Part shown: positions 39,801-54,650 of the stretch, piece by piece | Numbering within the stretch: the first letter of the stretch is position 1 | Layout of the letters: each line of letters starts with the position of its first letter | Assembly: GCA_023548195.1 (NCBI GenBank) | Contig: JAJHZJ010000028.1 | Location: forward strand, 2,677,001-2,741,000 | DNA length: 64,000 nucleotides | Direction: 5' to 3' | Source of the DNA: Bettongia penicillata ogilbyi | Taxonomy: Eukaryota; Chordata; Mammalia; Diprotodontia; Potoroidae | The notes under the pieces: model-generated | Databases searched by the model: none | Told to the model about the DNA's origin: nothing | The model's input: only the letters and a program-made list of their open reading frames with translations | Position numbers and translations under genes: made by a program

Positions 39801-42800
39801 GTCATTAAAAGGCAAGGCTAGACTCTTTTTGCTTGACTTCAGAAGCCAGAACTATGAACATTGGATTGTCTAAAAGAACATGTTGGCTTGATGTAAGATA
39901 AAATATCTTATTAGTTGGAACTATCATAGATTGTAATGACTGGTAGAGAGTATTCCCTTTTCAAGCGGAAGCTGGTTGACCTCTTGTTAAAAATGTGATA
40001 AATTTCTGTTCTTGAGTGGGTTGGGCTGGATGATTGCTGTGTCTACTTCCAACTTGAGATATTGTGATTCTCTTACATAAGAAGGATGACAGAACAGGCA
40101 TTCCCAGTATTAGTTCATTACATAATATCTGAAAAAAATCTATTTCAGGTGTCAGCTTAGGGTACCAAAAGCATCTCCCTTTGCTACAGCCTTGGTTGGA
40201 AGAAGGTGCATTTTTCTTTTACTTTCTTGTATATTGATGTAAATGAACATTTTTCTTGGGAATATGTGGTGTAGCAGCTTCCGAGCACAGTCAATCGTTG
40301 GCTGTCAGTGCCAAACCCTCCCAAAGTTTTTGAGTGGTTTGCTGTGGCAGTTAGGCTGGGAAAGGTTGGTTATTGAAGCTTCTTGGATTGAACTGATGCT
40401 TCAGGTCTTAGTGATAGAGTATTGTGGTAGAAGCTGGTTGGACACATCCCCAGAAATACATGGCTTGACTGTGAAAGTAGGAGAGACTATCTAAGGGTGA
40501 AAGTATAGCGCTGCACCATTATGATAAGCATTACAATATATAATTAAATATAGCATTAGGACTTTGTCTTCCTGTTGGATTAAAAAAAATAGAGACATGC
40601 ACATCAGGATACAAGGATTCTTGTCCTTATTCTCCCATTTCTCTACTGTCTTCCATAAATGAGACACTCTGAATCTTAAATTTCCTCAGTTATCAAATGA
40701 GTAGGTTGAACTGGGATGTTCTTTATTTCCCTTCTAGCTCTTAACATTCTTTGAATCTCTGTTATGTATGGTTTGATTAGGGAAAACTGTCTTCTGCTCA
40801 AAATGTAAAGAATTTGTAAGGGACATTATCTTTCTCACCTGATTGTTGGATATACCTCATTCCCTTCTCCTTGGTTCCTGGAAATAATTCTCTGACCTCT
40901 AAGGTCTGGTTGCTGAAGCAAAGGTTTTCATTCTTTGTATCCTTAGCACTTTGGACAGTCCTGGCACATTGTAGACCCTTAATAAATGCTTGTTTATAGA
41001 TTCTTTCCAAATGCTGAAAGTTGCCACCAAAACCTGCCTTCTCTCATCCAGTTAGCTTTAGGGGCTTTGAGCAAGAGGACTCTTTGTTTTTACCGCCCAA
41101 GGCTGCAGTGAGCACAGGAGCATCATTCCTGATATATATAGAGAAAACCTTAGGTACATTTTCTCATATGAACAGTAGCTCTGTTTTGTTACAGTGTTAG
41201 TAATGCCATCCAGCTGCTCTATGAATAAATGAGCTTCTTTACCCAGAATTAGTATGGCACCGAAAAAGTACCAGGCTCAGCTTTGATTCACAGTTCTACT
41301 TACTAGCCATGTAACTGCTGACAAGTCATTTAACCTTGCTGAGTTTCAGTTTCCTAAACTATAAAATGGAGATAGTAATATTTGTATTGCCTTCTTTATA
41401 GGGTTATTGTGAGGAATGTGCATTGTAAATTGGAAAGTTCTGTCAGTTAATGAGGATTCATTGAGCCCTTAATTCATACCAGGCACTGGCTTACCTTTGA
41501 GATACAGAGAAAGGCAAAAATCATAGTCCCTTCCCTTAAGGAGTTCACATTCTGAGGAGAGAGGACATGTAAACAACTATGTACGTATAGCATACATACA
41601 GTGTAAAATGGGAAGTAGTCTCATATGGAATGCAGCCCTCTTGCAAAGCTAAGTCTTGAACTTGAAGGAAGACATTCCAGACATAGAGGATAGCCTGTGA
41701 AAAGGCAGAATCTCTTGTTGGAGGAACAGCAAGAAGACCCTTGTTGTTGCGTTTTAGAGTATGTGGAAAGAAAGAAGATGGAGGACCCCCTGGAAAAGTG
41801 GGAAGGGGCCAGGTTGTAAAGGCCTGTAAATGCCAGGGGATTTTATGTTGGTTATTGGAGTTAGGGAGTCCCTGGCATTTAGCTGGGGATGGAGTGGAGT
41901 TTGGCAGCTGAGCAGAGGATAGACTGGAGTAAGGAGAGACGTGGACTTGGGAGACTATTCAGAAGGCCATTTGTAATAGTTCAGGCAGTTGAGGCTTTGA
42001 GGCCCTTCCTAGGGTAGCAGTCCATGAGTGGAGAGAAGGGGATAGAGAAGGGAGATGATCTAAAGGTAGAACTAATACTTTTTGTCAACAGATGTTGAAT
42101 GAGTGTAACTAGTTACTATTTATTAACTGTCATTAATGTTATATTGACTTCCTTGGAAAATGAGAGTCAAGTTCCAAGTAATTGACTTATAAATGAAGTA
42201 AGTTACTGATCAGGTCTTTGTAGAAAAAAAAATTTTTTTTTTAAATCTACATTTGAAAGGCAGTGTGCTTTAGCGAATAACATACTAGCCTAAAGGTGAC
42301 TTGGATTCAAGTTGTGTCCCTTGTCAGGGGTGGATTTTATTACTCTCGGACAAGTCACTTAACCTGTTAGTTTTTCCAGACAGTGCTGTAAGATTATAAA
42401 TTGCGGAGCAGTTGCCAAATCCACATTGCTAGGAAGAGATTCCTTACTGGGGAGCTCCTTACACCAGGGAGATAATAGTTCTGAACAAGTATTTGCATGT
42501 GTGTGTGTGCGCATGCATCTGGCTATAGATTTCATAACTAGATTTTATGTGTGCATACATATGTATGTATTCATATGCGCAGGTGGAGGTGGTTTCTGAA
42601 AGTTGACAGGCATTTCATAGACTTAAAAAGAATTCAGAAAACACCAGCTTAGGGAATAAATACTATTGTCATTATAATGTCATTATAAATTACTCTAAAT
42701 ATATATTACATAAATAATTAGTTGATAACTAATAATAGGTTAGTAATCATAAACTAGTTAAATAATGATTAATACTGAAAAAATTATTAAGTACTGAATG

Positions 42801-45800
42801 TTAAACTTTAAGCATGGATATTATCAGGATCACCACATTTATTTCAAAATCCTCTAATTTGTACATGTTTTTTCTTTGTTCTTAGGACCTGTTTTGCAAA
42901 GGCAGGATGTTTCAGACTATGCACTCAGTGCAGGCACTACAGCTCTGAATGCCCAAAGGATCTTAAGGGCCACAAAACTGAATAAACCCATTCTCTTGGA
43001 GGGCTCTCCAGGGGTGGGCAAGACCAGTTTGGTGTCAGCTTTAGCAAAAGCTTCAGGGAACAACCTTGTGAGAATCAACCTGTCTGAACAAACAGTAAGC
43101 ACCAGTTTTTCTTGGGCTGGACAGATGTTGCTATGATAATATCTGTTCATAAACAGAGAAGGTAAAACCACTTCCTTCTTCAGACATAAATATGATTGAA
43201 AAGGATATCCATTCCCTTCTGTATAAATAATGTGGTTAATGACTTTGCCTTCTGACTGATACTGTTGCTTAAGAATTTATTCTAAATCTCTTCTTTAAAA
43301 GTGGGAAAGCTTTGTGGGCTTTGTGACTGCTGGTAGATATGTGTATGATGATGTATAGTTATAAAGGTGTGGCTTTAGAGTAAATGACTTGGAGTACTTT
43401 CCTACATAGTATTAAATCTAATTTAGAATTATCTCTACCTCCAAATGGAGAGAATGGGGCCTAGGTAGCAAAAGTTCTTTATCCTAGAACTTGCCATGAA
43501 TCACCAGCAGTTGTGTTGCGGATGTTAGACGTCTATCTTACATTCATTGTTCAGAACTGCTGTTTTACATATGCCTCATTTTTCTGTCTTAGAAGTAGTG
43601 ATAATTTCTAATTACACTGTGTAGGAGAGTCTTTTGGGGAGGGACTCTGGGTCTCTCTGCTCCAAATTGTATTCCACATTGCTGTCTGAAAAGATTTTCA
43701 TTATGATGTTTGCAGATGTGGCAAAGTGGATATAGTGTTGGATTTGGAGCCAGGAAATCCTGGGTTCATGTTCCTCCTATGACACTAGCTGTGTGACTTT
43801 GGGGAAGTCCTCTTTGAATTTCATTTTCCTTATCTGCAAAATCTGGATAATAGTAATTGTAGTATTTCAAAGCTCAAGTGAAATCTTTGAAAATTTTAAA
43901 ATGGTATATTGGTTGTTGTTCTGAGAGGCACAGACAATCCTTTTTAAGTACTAACTTCTACAGTAGTGAAACAAAAGTAGGTCAAAGTTTAATTGCTTTG
44001 TACTTAACAGTTGAGCATATAAGTGAAAGTTACCTGGGATGCTCACAGATGGAAGCAAAGTAGTCACTGCCTGTCAGGGGCTCTACCTTCTGTAGCAGGG
44101 GGTCTATATTAGTAGTGGAGGAAGGGGATGGGTGTAGTGGTGATGCTGCTGTATTATTACAAATGAAACTTAAATGTTTGGATGGGGATATTTCTATAGC
44201 TTGTCTACCCAGGCTGTGTCTCAGTTACATATATCCCCTGTGTTTTCCTCCGAAAATGTACTTACCTGTAATCCTCTGTGATAGCAGTTTGTTTTCCGTT
44301 GTTGATTGTCTTGATTTTTTTTTTTTAATGCTTATGATACTGACAAGTTTAGTATAAGGAGAACTGGATCTGGGTGTCTGTTGTTGAATGCTGGCATATC
44401 AGTGTACCTTGTTGTCTTTTCATCACCTTTTGGTGGCAATATGTCATACTTGTCAGTCCTGCTGGCTTCTGATTTTATAAATGTTGGTTTTGCCTTGATT
44501 TCTACTGCCATGGCTCATAGCGGGATACATCATGCTGCTGGGTAAAATTAACATGTCAGTCCAGCATTACTGAGCATAGCGAACTATCTGTTATCAACTA
44601 GAATAATGAGGAACCATCTTTCTATAAGGTATATTCTTATTATAATGCCTTGCATATCCTGAATTCTATCACTTGTAATACAGGAAAAGGCAAAAATACT
44701 ACCATTTGTCATCGTCATCTTTATGAATTAAAACTTAGGGTTAAGTAATTGGTATTGGACTTAGAGTTAGTGAAAAGGAAAAAGGCCTGAATCAACATAG
44801 ACAAATTTGGTCGTAAAATATCTGTTTTAGCCATTGTGCCCTCAATTAAGAGCAAATTAATTGCATTGCTCTTGCCATATAATTTATTTTTCCCATTTTT
44901 CCTGAAGGATATCACAGACTTGTTTGGGTCAAATTTACCGGTTGAAGGGGGAAGAGGCGGAGAATTTGCATGGCGTGATGGTCCCTTACTGGCAGCACTG
45001 AAGGCAGGTCATTGGGTTGTGTTAGATGAGGTGAGTCGTTTGCGTGTGTGCATGCGTGCATGCGTGTGTTTTTTATATTTCTTGGGAGAGTTTGCATCAT
45101 CCAAGCAGTCTTCTTATGCTTTACAGGGAAGACTGTTAGGAGGCAAGCATTTCTTCAGCACCTACTGAGTGCTGGCCATTCTGTTCTCAACCAAATACTT
45201 TACAAATATTTTGGAGATACTTTTAAGTTAGACCTCTTTGTATAGGAAAAATCTTTACTTAGTTGTATCAGATAGAAAGAATGTGCCAAAAAAATATATC
45301 AGCACTTATAGTTTCAAAACTAAAAAGGTAATTGAGGAAAGTATTTGGTATAGTGCTTATTAGAAACATGATACATGACATTCTTAAATTATTTCTTTTT
45401 TAGAGTAGCCAGTGTGTAGCATTTCTCCAGTTACTTCATTTGGTGACACTTAAAACAATCTAATTCAGTTTCCTCTGCCACAGCCAATTTCTGTCCTGGT
45501 AAAAATGTTTATCAGCTGACTCCAGAAAATATCCATCCATATACATATAGACACACATAATGTATATGTGCACATATACGTGACACTTAAGTTTAATCTG
45601 CATTGTTAACATTTTCTCTGTCACTTTCCTAAGTCTAGTGTGACAGTCAACAAAACAATAAGCCAAGTGCTTATTTGTAGTGTTTGTCAACTTCCAAAGT
45701 ATGTAAATACTCACGTTGAAATTTAGCAGTTCCCACTAGCCCATTTGACTTGTCTGAATCTCACCCCCTGTCCTTAACCCACTTTAGGGTAATATCCACT

Positions 45801-48800
45801 GGTCTCTGTCCCATAGTAGATCAGCACTACCTACCTGTATTTTGCTTCCCTGATGCGTGGTTGCCACCCTGTGGCCAAAATGGCCACTGCAAGCTTTCCA
45901 CACAATCTCTGTTCAATGGGGAAATCAAATAACTTGAACTTTGCTTAGATAAATATGCCTCAAGGGCAGAGATTTTTTCCTGGTTTGTCTTTGCAGTTCT
46001 AGCATCTAGTACAGTGACTTAGAAATTGTAAGTATTCAATAAATTCTTGGTGAATAAATTGATTCTTACCTCACCCCTTTATTTTAAGACATGAAAATTG
46101 AGACCTACCTAAAAAGTTTACTGATTTGTTTTTCATTATTTTGTTTTGTCATGATTTTCAGGAAGGCATATTTTGTGCGCATGTGTGCGTGTGTGTTTCT
46201 TTTTCACATCATCAATGAACAGAATATTTTGTAGTTGTAGGGGTTGGAGAATTCAGGCCATCTTACCACGGCCCTAATCTGGTTTAAGATTTCTCCCAGA
46301 ATGTGGTATATGATGATAGTGTAAGAGCACTAGAAAGTTTTCATTCATTCTAAACCTTGCAAAATGTAGAACTCACCTAACTTGCTAAGAGATCTGTGTT
46401 CTCTTCCCCCTCTTCTCCCTTTTATTCACCCCTGACCACAATAGTTGAACCTGGCTTCTCAGTCAGTATTAGAAGGCCTGAATGCCTGTTTTGATCATCG
46501 AGCAGAAGTCTACGTTCCTGAAATAGGCATGAGCTTTAAAGTTCAGCACAAGAAGACGAAAATCTTTGGCTGTCAGAATCCCTATCGACAAGGAGGAGGA
46601 AGGAAGGGTTTGCCTCGGTCCTTCCTTAATAGATTCACTCAGGCAAGTGTTACAAAACTCATAGCTGGGATTTTGGGCCTATCTGTAATCCAGCTGTTAA
46701 AAGGGTCACCTGGGATCATGGGGAGAGAACTTTGTGAGCCAGCTCAGTGGTTATATGTCCTTATGTCTTTACCTGGACAGCATGTGAAGGGGGCCTGTCT
46801 TCTGACTTGGGGCACTGAGAAGGCCATAGTGTGGTTCATAAACCCAGATTACTATTTGTCATTTTACATGTCTGAGAGATTTAAGTGATGAAGTTAATGC
46901 CAACTTCCTTGATTTTTCCTTAGAATATATAATGAACTCATGATAATTACCAGGCCAGATTTATCCAGTTTATGAATTATCACAAAGCAGCCTGTTGTAG
47001 TGAATAGAGAGGGCTGGGTTCAAATCTTTCTTGTGAGTCATATTGACTGTGCAACCTTAGGAAAGTCTCTTCAGCTGTTGGCATCCCAGGAAGCTCTTAA
47101 CATTATAGAAGAATTATCCATCTGCATTGGCAGAGGAAGTTGCCTCACCATGGAGTTCCCTACAATAATGAAATCAGAGTTTTTTTAGGGGGATAAGAAT
47201 GGGGGGGGAGAGGAGACAGTGGAGCAAGTGAGTGAGTTAGTGAGATCTATCACTAACAGTCTAATTTGCCACCTGTTATCTATCCCAATGTTTTAGGATT
47301 TGGCTAATATGTTTTCTCTATAGTAACTGTAGATTTTAACTACCTATACTACATCTGTTGATTATACTGAATTAACCAAAGCTGACTAGGCAGCTATTCC
47401 TTGTGTAGTGGACATATTTTTAAAGAACATTGTGAAGAAAATGATTAAGCTGTATCTTCGTTCTAAGTCTGGATTTTTCCTCAAAATAATAGAGGGTAAT
47501 AAAAGGAAGACTCCTTTCACAATTGAGAATTACAAAGGGATTTATTATTCTAGGGCATAGTAGAAGAAAGGAAATTTCTATAACAGGAAAGTTGTCTTTT
47601 TTCTGTTATGAATCCCAAGTTACTAAAAAAAGTTGTTTTACAGAGGAAGAAATTGTAATTATGTTCCATACTGCTTTTTGCAGTTTGGTCTAGTGGAATT
47701 ACGACGTTTACTAAAATCGTTCATAAGTTTTTTTTTTTAACTTTCAGGTCTACGTGGATCCGCTTTCAGCTTCTGACATGGAGTTCATTGCAAATACCTT
47801 ATTTCCTGCCATTGAAAAAAGCATTGTTGCAAAAATGGTTGCTTTTAGCAACAAAGTAAGACCACATTTAAGTATTTTGTTTTCAGTTTTTCTAGCATGA
47901 CTTGGGCTTGAGGTGAACTTCACCTCAAGCATTATGGTAGCTGTTCATTCAGTGTGTGTTGACTTTAATTGCTGATTGTCTAGGGTTAGCACTTTATGTG
48001 AAGATGATGAATCAGTTTGGGCTATTACACCTTTCCTGCTTTTTTCACTTAAGGCAAAGGTGGAGTATTAAAATAATTATTACATTGTGTATATGCTTAG
48101 TTGTGCTACTGAACACTTCTTAGTTTTTTTCTTGGCATTTGAAAAGCAAATCAGAAAAGGAGGAAAATGAATAAAAAATTTATTTTTTGATTTTTAGTTT
48201 TACACTTCATCAGGATCTTTAGTTTCCTTTTCTCTTGAATTCTTTTAAGAGTATGCATGTAATGCCTGGTAGTGAGACCAAGTCTCCAATAAAGGTGTTT
48301 CTTTTCTTAGGTTGATCAAGAAGTGACTTTTGAGAAGAATTGGGGTCAGAAAGGAGGACCCTGGGAATTTAATCTTAGGGACCTCTTCCGCTGGTGTCAG
48401 CTGATCCTTGTTGACCAGTCGCCAGGATGTTACAATCCCGGACAGCATGTGTATTTGGTTTATGGGGAAAGAATGAGATCCAGAGAAGACAAAGAGAAGG
48501 TGAGTGTTACATTTCTTATCATAGAGGCATTTAAGAGCAAGTTGAGCTGGATAGAGTGCTAGGCCTGTAGTTAGGAAGACTTATCTTCCCTGAGTTAAAA
48601 TCTTGCCTCAGACATTTACAAACTGTGTGATCCTGGGCAAGTCACTTAATTGTGTTTGCCTCACTTTTCTCATTTTTAAAATGAGTTGCAGAAGGAAATG
48701 ACAAACCATTCCATAATGAGTGGAAGAATAACATGCTCAGACCAGTGCTTTAGGAGTATCTGTTTTCATAGCATTAGGAGAATGGATTGGTGATGGGAGA

Positions 48801-51800
48801 CAAATGTTCTTAAGTAAAGCGATATGAAGTAAGTTCAAATGAAGGGGGAAAGGAGCTAAAATGGGTTTCAAAAAATTTTTGAATATGAAATTAGAAGTGG
48901 TGTGAGACACCTTGTAACTGGTGAATTGTCCTCATTGGTATTTAGGGATTTCTTCCTTTACAGTGGAAGTTTGTTAAGAATATCTGAGCTGAAAGACCTC
49001 ATGTAATCCAAAGGTTAAGTGATTTACCTAATGTCACTAGTTTAGGGGTGAGTAACCTGTGGCCCTATAAGGACAGTCCTCAAACATGGCCCTGGATTCA
49101 TTCAAAGGGCCTCACTTGAAGACCATCCTAAAGGGCTACTTGTGGCTTTGAAGCCACAGGTTTCCCACCCCTGAACCAGTTTGTTGTTGAGATATTCCTA
49201 GAATCTAGATCTCCTTACTCCAATATAGTCTACTATACCTACTTTATTACTACTATTTTGGGAATAGTATAAAATGTTTACATTTTTGATTGTCCCTGTT
49301 TTATCAATAAAATATGTCCTTTAAAGTAGTTCGTAAGTTTTAGATGTGGTTTTATTACATTTAGATTTTGCAGTTTATTCCAGTGGAAGATATTTCTTGT
49401 GGTCTTTTAAAAAAGAAAATCAAATTTACTCAACAGAGTTAATCTTGGAGCAAATTTTACTGAATTGCTTCTTTTCTTTTGAATGCTGGGTGATGACATT
49501 AGTTTCCAGTGAGATTCATTTTCCAGGGATTGATAATAATAACAATAGCAGATAGCAGTTATGTAGAACTTTCAAGTTTGTGAATTATTTCTGCATATAT
49601 TGCTTTATTTGGGCTTCACACAACAGTCTCTTTTGAGGTAGGTGCTATTGTTAACTCCCTCCTCTCCCTTTAATTAATTAATTAATTGATTAATTTCAAC
49701 GTTCATTTCCATGACATTTTGAGTTCTAAATTTTCTTCCCATCTCTCCCCTCTCCCTCTCAAAAAGCCTTGCATTCAGATTGCCCCTTCCACCAGTGTGC
49801 CCTCCCTTCTAACATCTCTCCCTTCCCTTATCCCCATCTTCTCTCTTGTCCTGTAGGGCAAGATAAATTTCTGTACCCCATTACCTGTATTTCATATTTC
49901 CTAGTTGTACACAAAAACAATTCTCAACATTTGTTCCTAAAACTTTGATTTCAAACTTCTCTTCCTTCCTCCCTCCCCATCCATCACATCTGAGAAGGTA
50001 AGCAATTCAATATAGGTTATATATGTGTTGTTTTGCAAATGACTTCCATAATAGTCATATTGTATAGGAATAACTATATTTTCCTCCATCCTATACTGCC
50101 CCCATTTCTTCTATTCTCTCTTTTGACTTTGTTCTTCCTGAAGAGTGTTCACTTCTAATAACTCCCTCCTCCCATTTGCCCTCCCTTCCAACATTCCCCC
50201 TACCCTGCTTATCGCCTTCTCCCCTACTTTTCTATAGTGTAAAATAAATTTTCATACCAAATTGAGTGTGCATGTTCTTCCTCCCTTGAGCCAAATGTGA
50301 TCCGAGAGTAACCTTCACTTTTTCCCTCTTACCTTCCGCCCTTTTCCCCTCCATTGGAAAAAGCTTTTTCTTGCCTCTTCTATGAGAGATTATTTGCCCA
50401 ATTCCATTTCTCCCTTTCTCTTCCCAACATATTCCTCGCATGTGTGCGTGTGTGTATCAACTACACAGATACTCTAACTCCCCTTTTACAAATGAGGAAA
50501 CAGAAGATGACAGGAGATCAGTGATTTGCTAAGGACCACACAGCTAGTTACTTAATTTCAGAAGCATCATCTGAACTCAGCTTTTTCTCCCTCCCACTCT
50601 GGTGGTCTCTCCTTGATGACACTTACCTGCCTCAGAAATACATTTGGAATGCATGTGCGTTTTGATCATTACAATTTCTATTCTCTTCCATCACTTCTTG
50701 TGGACCATCTGAAATTATACCAGCAACTCAAATTCCTTCTGTCATAGAGAAGGAACTATGTGATTTTGTTTTCGGAATTTATTTCTTACGTGTTTTCACC
50801 AAAGTTCTGAGGTGATTTGGTCATAACTGCTGTGTTCTTAAAAAGAGCCCAGCCTTTATTTCTCATTGTAGACATAGTTTTGGGAAAATAATGAGCTTGA
50901 TACCTGCATTCTCAAATCACTAAAAGAAAGACTTGATAGTTGTTCGTATAGAGCAGAAATGCTTAGAATAGAGCATGTAAATTAGAAACCTACTGAGAAA
51001 TTTCTGTTTTGTTCCTTTTTCACTCATCTTTAGGTCATTTCTATATTCAAAGAAGTTTTTGGTCCTAATACTGCCCCATACATGGGCACAAGACAGTTCC
51101 ACATCACTCCTTATGAAGTTCAGGTGAGGGAAATATGTTTATTCAGCAGCCCTTTGTTAATCTGATTTTCTTCTCTCTTTTTATATATTCACCTTTGATT
51201 TCATTTTTTTTAAGATTGGCTATTCAGTTCTTTCCCGTGGCAACTACGTTCCTCAACAATCCCAGAGACCTTTGTCTCTCCTACACCAGTCTTTGAAATT
51301 CCTTGAGCCCGTCATGAAGTGTGTACAAATGAACTGGATGGTCATCCTTGTGGGTCCCACTGCTGTTGGGAAGACCAGTTTGGTCCAGCTCTTGGCCCAC
51401 CTGACAGGACACACATTAAAGATCATGGCCATGAATAGTGCTATGGATACCACTGAACTGTTGGGTGGATTTGAGCAGGTAACTACTGTCTTTTTATTTA
51501 TTTAAGTATTTAAAGAACTCTTCCATCTTATTTATTGAAGCCTTTTTATTTTTTACATTGCACTCATTTCCAAGCATTAACCTGCCCCCTCTTATTATCA
51601 CAGAACCTTACTGTAAAACAGATTAAACACAGCATACAGGAGAGCTACTAGTGCAGATTCACTCTTGATTTGGTCAGACAGGAAAAGATGCTAAGAAGGG
51701 TTCATAATCTTACTTTATTCTAGTCTAGTTTTCCCCCCAAAAGTTGCTGATAATGAGAGTACAAGCTCTACAACATACCCTAATCACCCTTCTCACAGGG

Positions 51801-54618
51801 GCTGGGGAGAAGAGGGGGCAACTACTCCTACGTCTCAGTGGAGTCAATTGAGACAGGCACAACTTGTGTTTCCCCTAAGTCCCCTCAAGCCTTAATGGCG
51901 CCCAGTTGAGGCAAACACAGATTCCCCCCAAGCCTTGATGGAAGCCAATCAAGGCACACAGCATTCCCTACTTGTGCGTCCAACTCTAAGGTTCTCCATT
52001 CACTGTCCAGTGACCACCTGCTTTATAGACCAACAGACAAGACATTGCCAGCAGTAGCCTCATCCCTGTATCTCACTGTGCAGCTGCAATGGATGGTTAT
52101 CTTATTTATCATTATATAATGCTGTGAAAGCGTGGTGAAGATATTTTGAACCATAACTAGGGGAACTGATATCTAATACCTGGGAACAGGAGATTGTTAT
52201 GACTATAGATCCTGGGAAACTGAACTCTAAGAAGTAATAACAAAAATTCACTTTACACACACTAAAATCCACCTTATACTAAAATTCACCTTACATGCAT
52301 TTACTTCATAAACAACAGAATTGGCAGATGAAGGAAAGTTGAAAAGAAAGACAAAAAACAAAGCAAAACTAACAAGCACATTTGACAGTATATATGACAT
52401 TTTCATATCCATTTCTCTGTCTCTCCAATGAAGAAAGAGGGTTTCCTTTTTTCTGGGGCTAAGCATTGTTGTTATATTCAGTATTTAGGTTCCCTTCTCC
52501 CCCTTTCGGTTACATTGTTGTATTCATTATGTATATTTTCCTGGTTCTGCGTACTTTGTTTTGTATCAGTCCATATATTTTTTTAAAAACATTTGTTAAA
52601 CACTTACTATATGCTAGGTGCTATGCTAAGTGATTTACAAATGTTTCATTTGATCTTCAAAATACCGTGTGAGAAGCCCCCTTTTTAAAATCGAAGAAAC
52701 TGAGACAAGCAAAGGTCACATAGCTAGTGTTTGAAGCCAGATTTCTACTCAGCCCTTCAGCCACTGCCTCCATATGATGGAGATTTTATATTTAAAAGGC
52801 TTTCTGTACTCCTGAATTATTCCTATTTGTCTCCTCTAATATATTCTTTAAAATGGTGCTTGTTGCTGTCCTACTGGGGTGCTAGTGGTTATGAGAGTTG
52901 CCTGTACTATTTCAACCACCTGTTACAGGTTGACATCATACGGCCGTGGAGACAGCTGCTTAAAAAGGTGGAGTCTACCGTGAGTGTTCTTCTCAGAGAC
53001 AGCCTTCTTCTTAATCCTGAGGATGCAGAGGTAGTACTTCGTGCCTGGAGCAATTTCTTCCTCACTTATAAGCCCAGGTGTCTTGGAGAAGTTGGGAATA
53101 TTATCACTGTCGAGATTGTGAACAAGCTAGAAGCAGTATTACTGCTTGTCCAACGGCTGAATAATAAAATCAATTCCTTCTCCAAGCCAGGTAGGTGCAT
53201 GCTGTGTAGATAACAAGCTTCTGAAGGAAGCTAGAGGCTGCCTCTGTCCTTGGTACTGTACACTTTGGGGGCTTTTCTGCAAAGCTATTATTCATGCATT
53301 AATTGTTGTCATCATTAAAATCCAAGAGTTAATGTTGAGTCTGAAAATATAGTCAAAAATGGTTGTTTGAGGCAAAGAGTTAGCAATTTCGATTTTATAT
53401 GCAGCTAGCAAAGGGTGAATTTTCCTAGCCTTGTAGTTGTCTGATAAGTACCAGCAGTTTGTGTAACTTTTGGGTTTTTTGACTTGACTTGAAAGACGCT
53501 TGCCTATAGTCTGATGGTCTATAATTAAGCCTCATTTATTCTCTTGGTTTATTGATCAGAAGATGTATCTCCGTTCTTTGTCACTAGCAGCCTGGTACTT
53601 AAAATTTTTATTTTGATGCACAAACCTCTGGTAGGAATGAGTTCACTCACAACTTTAGTCGTGAAGAGGACAACCTTATTGCACATAGCCCATGTGCCCA
53701 TTTTATGTAAATTCTCTCTCATCTTTTTCCTACCCCTTTTCCCTTCCTCCTTCTTACCCTTCTCCCCCTTTTTCCTGTGTCTTTCTCTGCCCCCTCCTTT
53801 TCCCCCACCCCTATTTCCCTTTCCTTCTCCCTCATATATCTCTTGCTACCTATTCCCCTTTCTCCGTCTCCCCATTTCCCTTCCTCCTCTTCGCTCTTCC
53901 TCTCCACTTCACCATTTTCAAAGCCGTTGGCATTCATAAAGCAATCTCCATCTGCCAGCTTCTTCCTGCTTAGAATGAAGTCTTGTTAAATGACGTGGTC
54001 CCGTTAGAGAAAAGTTTAACTCTGTGTAAATAGGAAGTGCCATTCATGCCACATGGGCTGATTGATTGAATTTCAGTCTTGGAAATGATGTCATCAGTGA
54101 TTAGTTTTATAGTATAGTATATCAGCAGCAGCTTTTGAATTGAGCATTTCTTGATTTATGTCTGTAATCAGGATTTGGAGTCTTTCTCTTTGTTCTTATT
54201 AGAGGTTGTTTATGATCAAGGCAAGTGTCATTTAAAATATAAGGAAGGCAAGATGGGAATTGTGAGCCTGCTGCTGGCACGGAAACAGTAATTGGCTTAT
54301 GTGGCTCAGGGCATCCTTTCAGGAAGAAGACAGATGCTTATATCCACTCTTATTAATTAATTTATTTTTGTACAGTGTTCAGAGGGTAGTGGAGACATGG
54401 AGATGTATAAAATGGTATGCTAGGATGCTTAGAGCACCACCCTAAACTTAGGTATTCGGATGACACAAATAATTGGCCTGGTATAAGCAAGGACTATAAA
54501 AGAACAGGCTAGCTTATAACAATAATTATTTCAGAACAAAGATACAAATGAATAATCTAGTTAATTTTTTTTTTGCTCATCAAGACCTCTCTTTATTTTC
54601 CTTTACCTATGATGATGG

Positions 54619-54650
<32 letters not shown>

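Noticed and set aside
46445..46888. Exon 25 extended to the stop at 46888
   Set aside because: Family sequence continues at 47748 (VYVDPL) and a GC donor with perfect context lies at 46643; the extension is intron sequence.
53613..53989. Overlapping frames rich in Ser, Pro, Phe and Leu
   Set aside because: They lie in a polypyrimidine tract and are open in several frames at once because of base composition.
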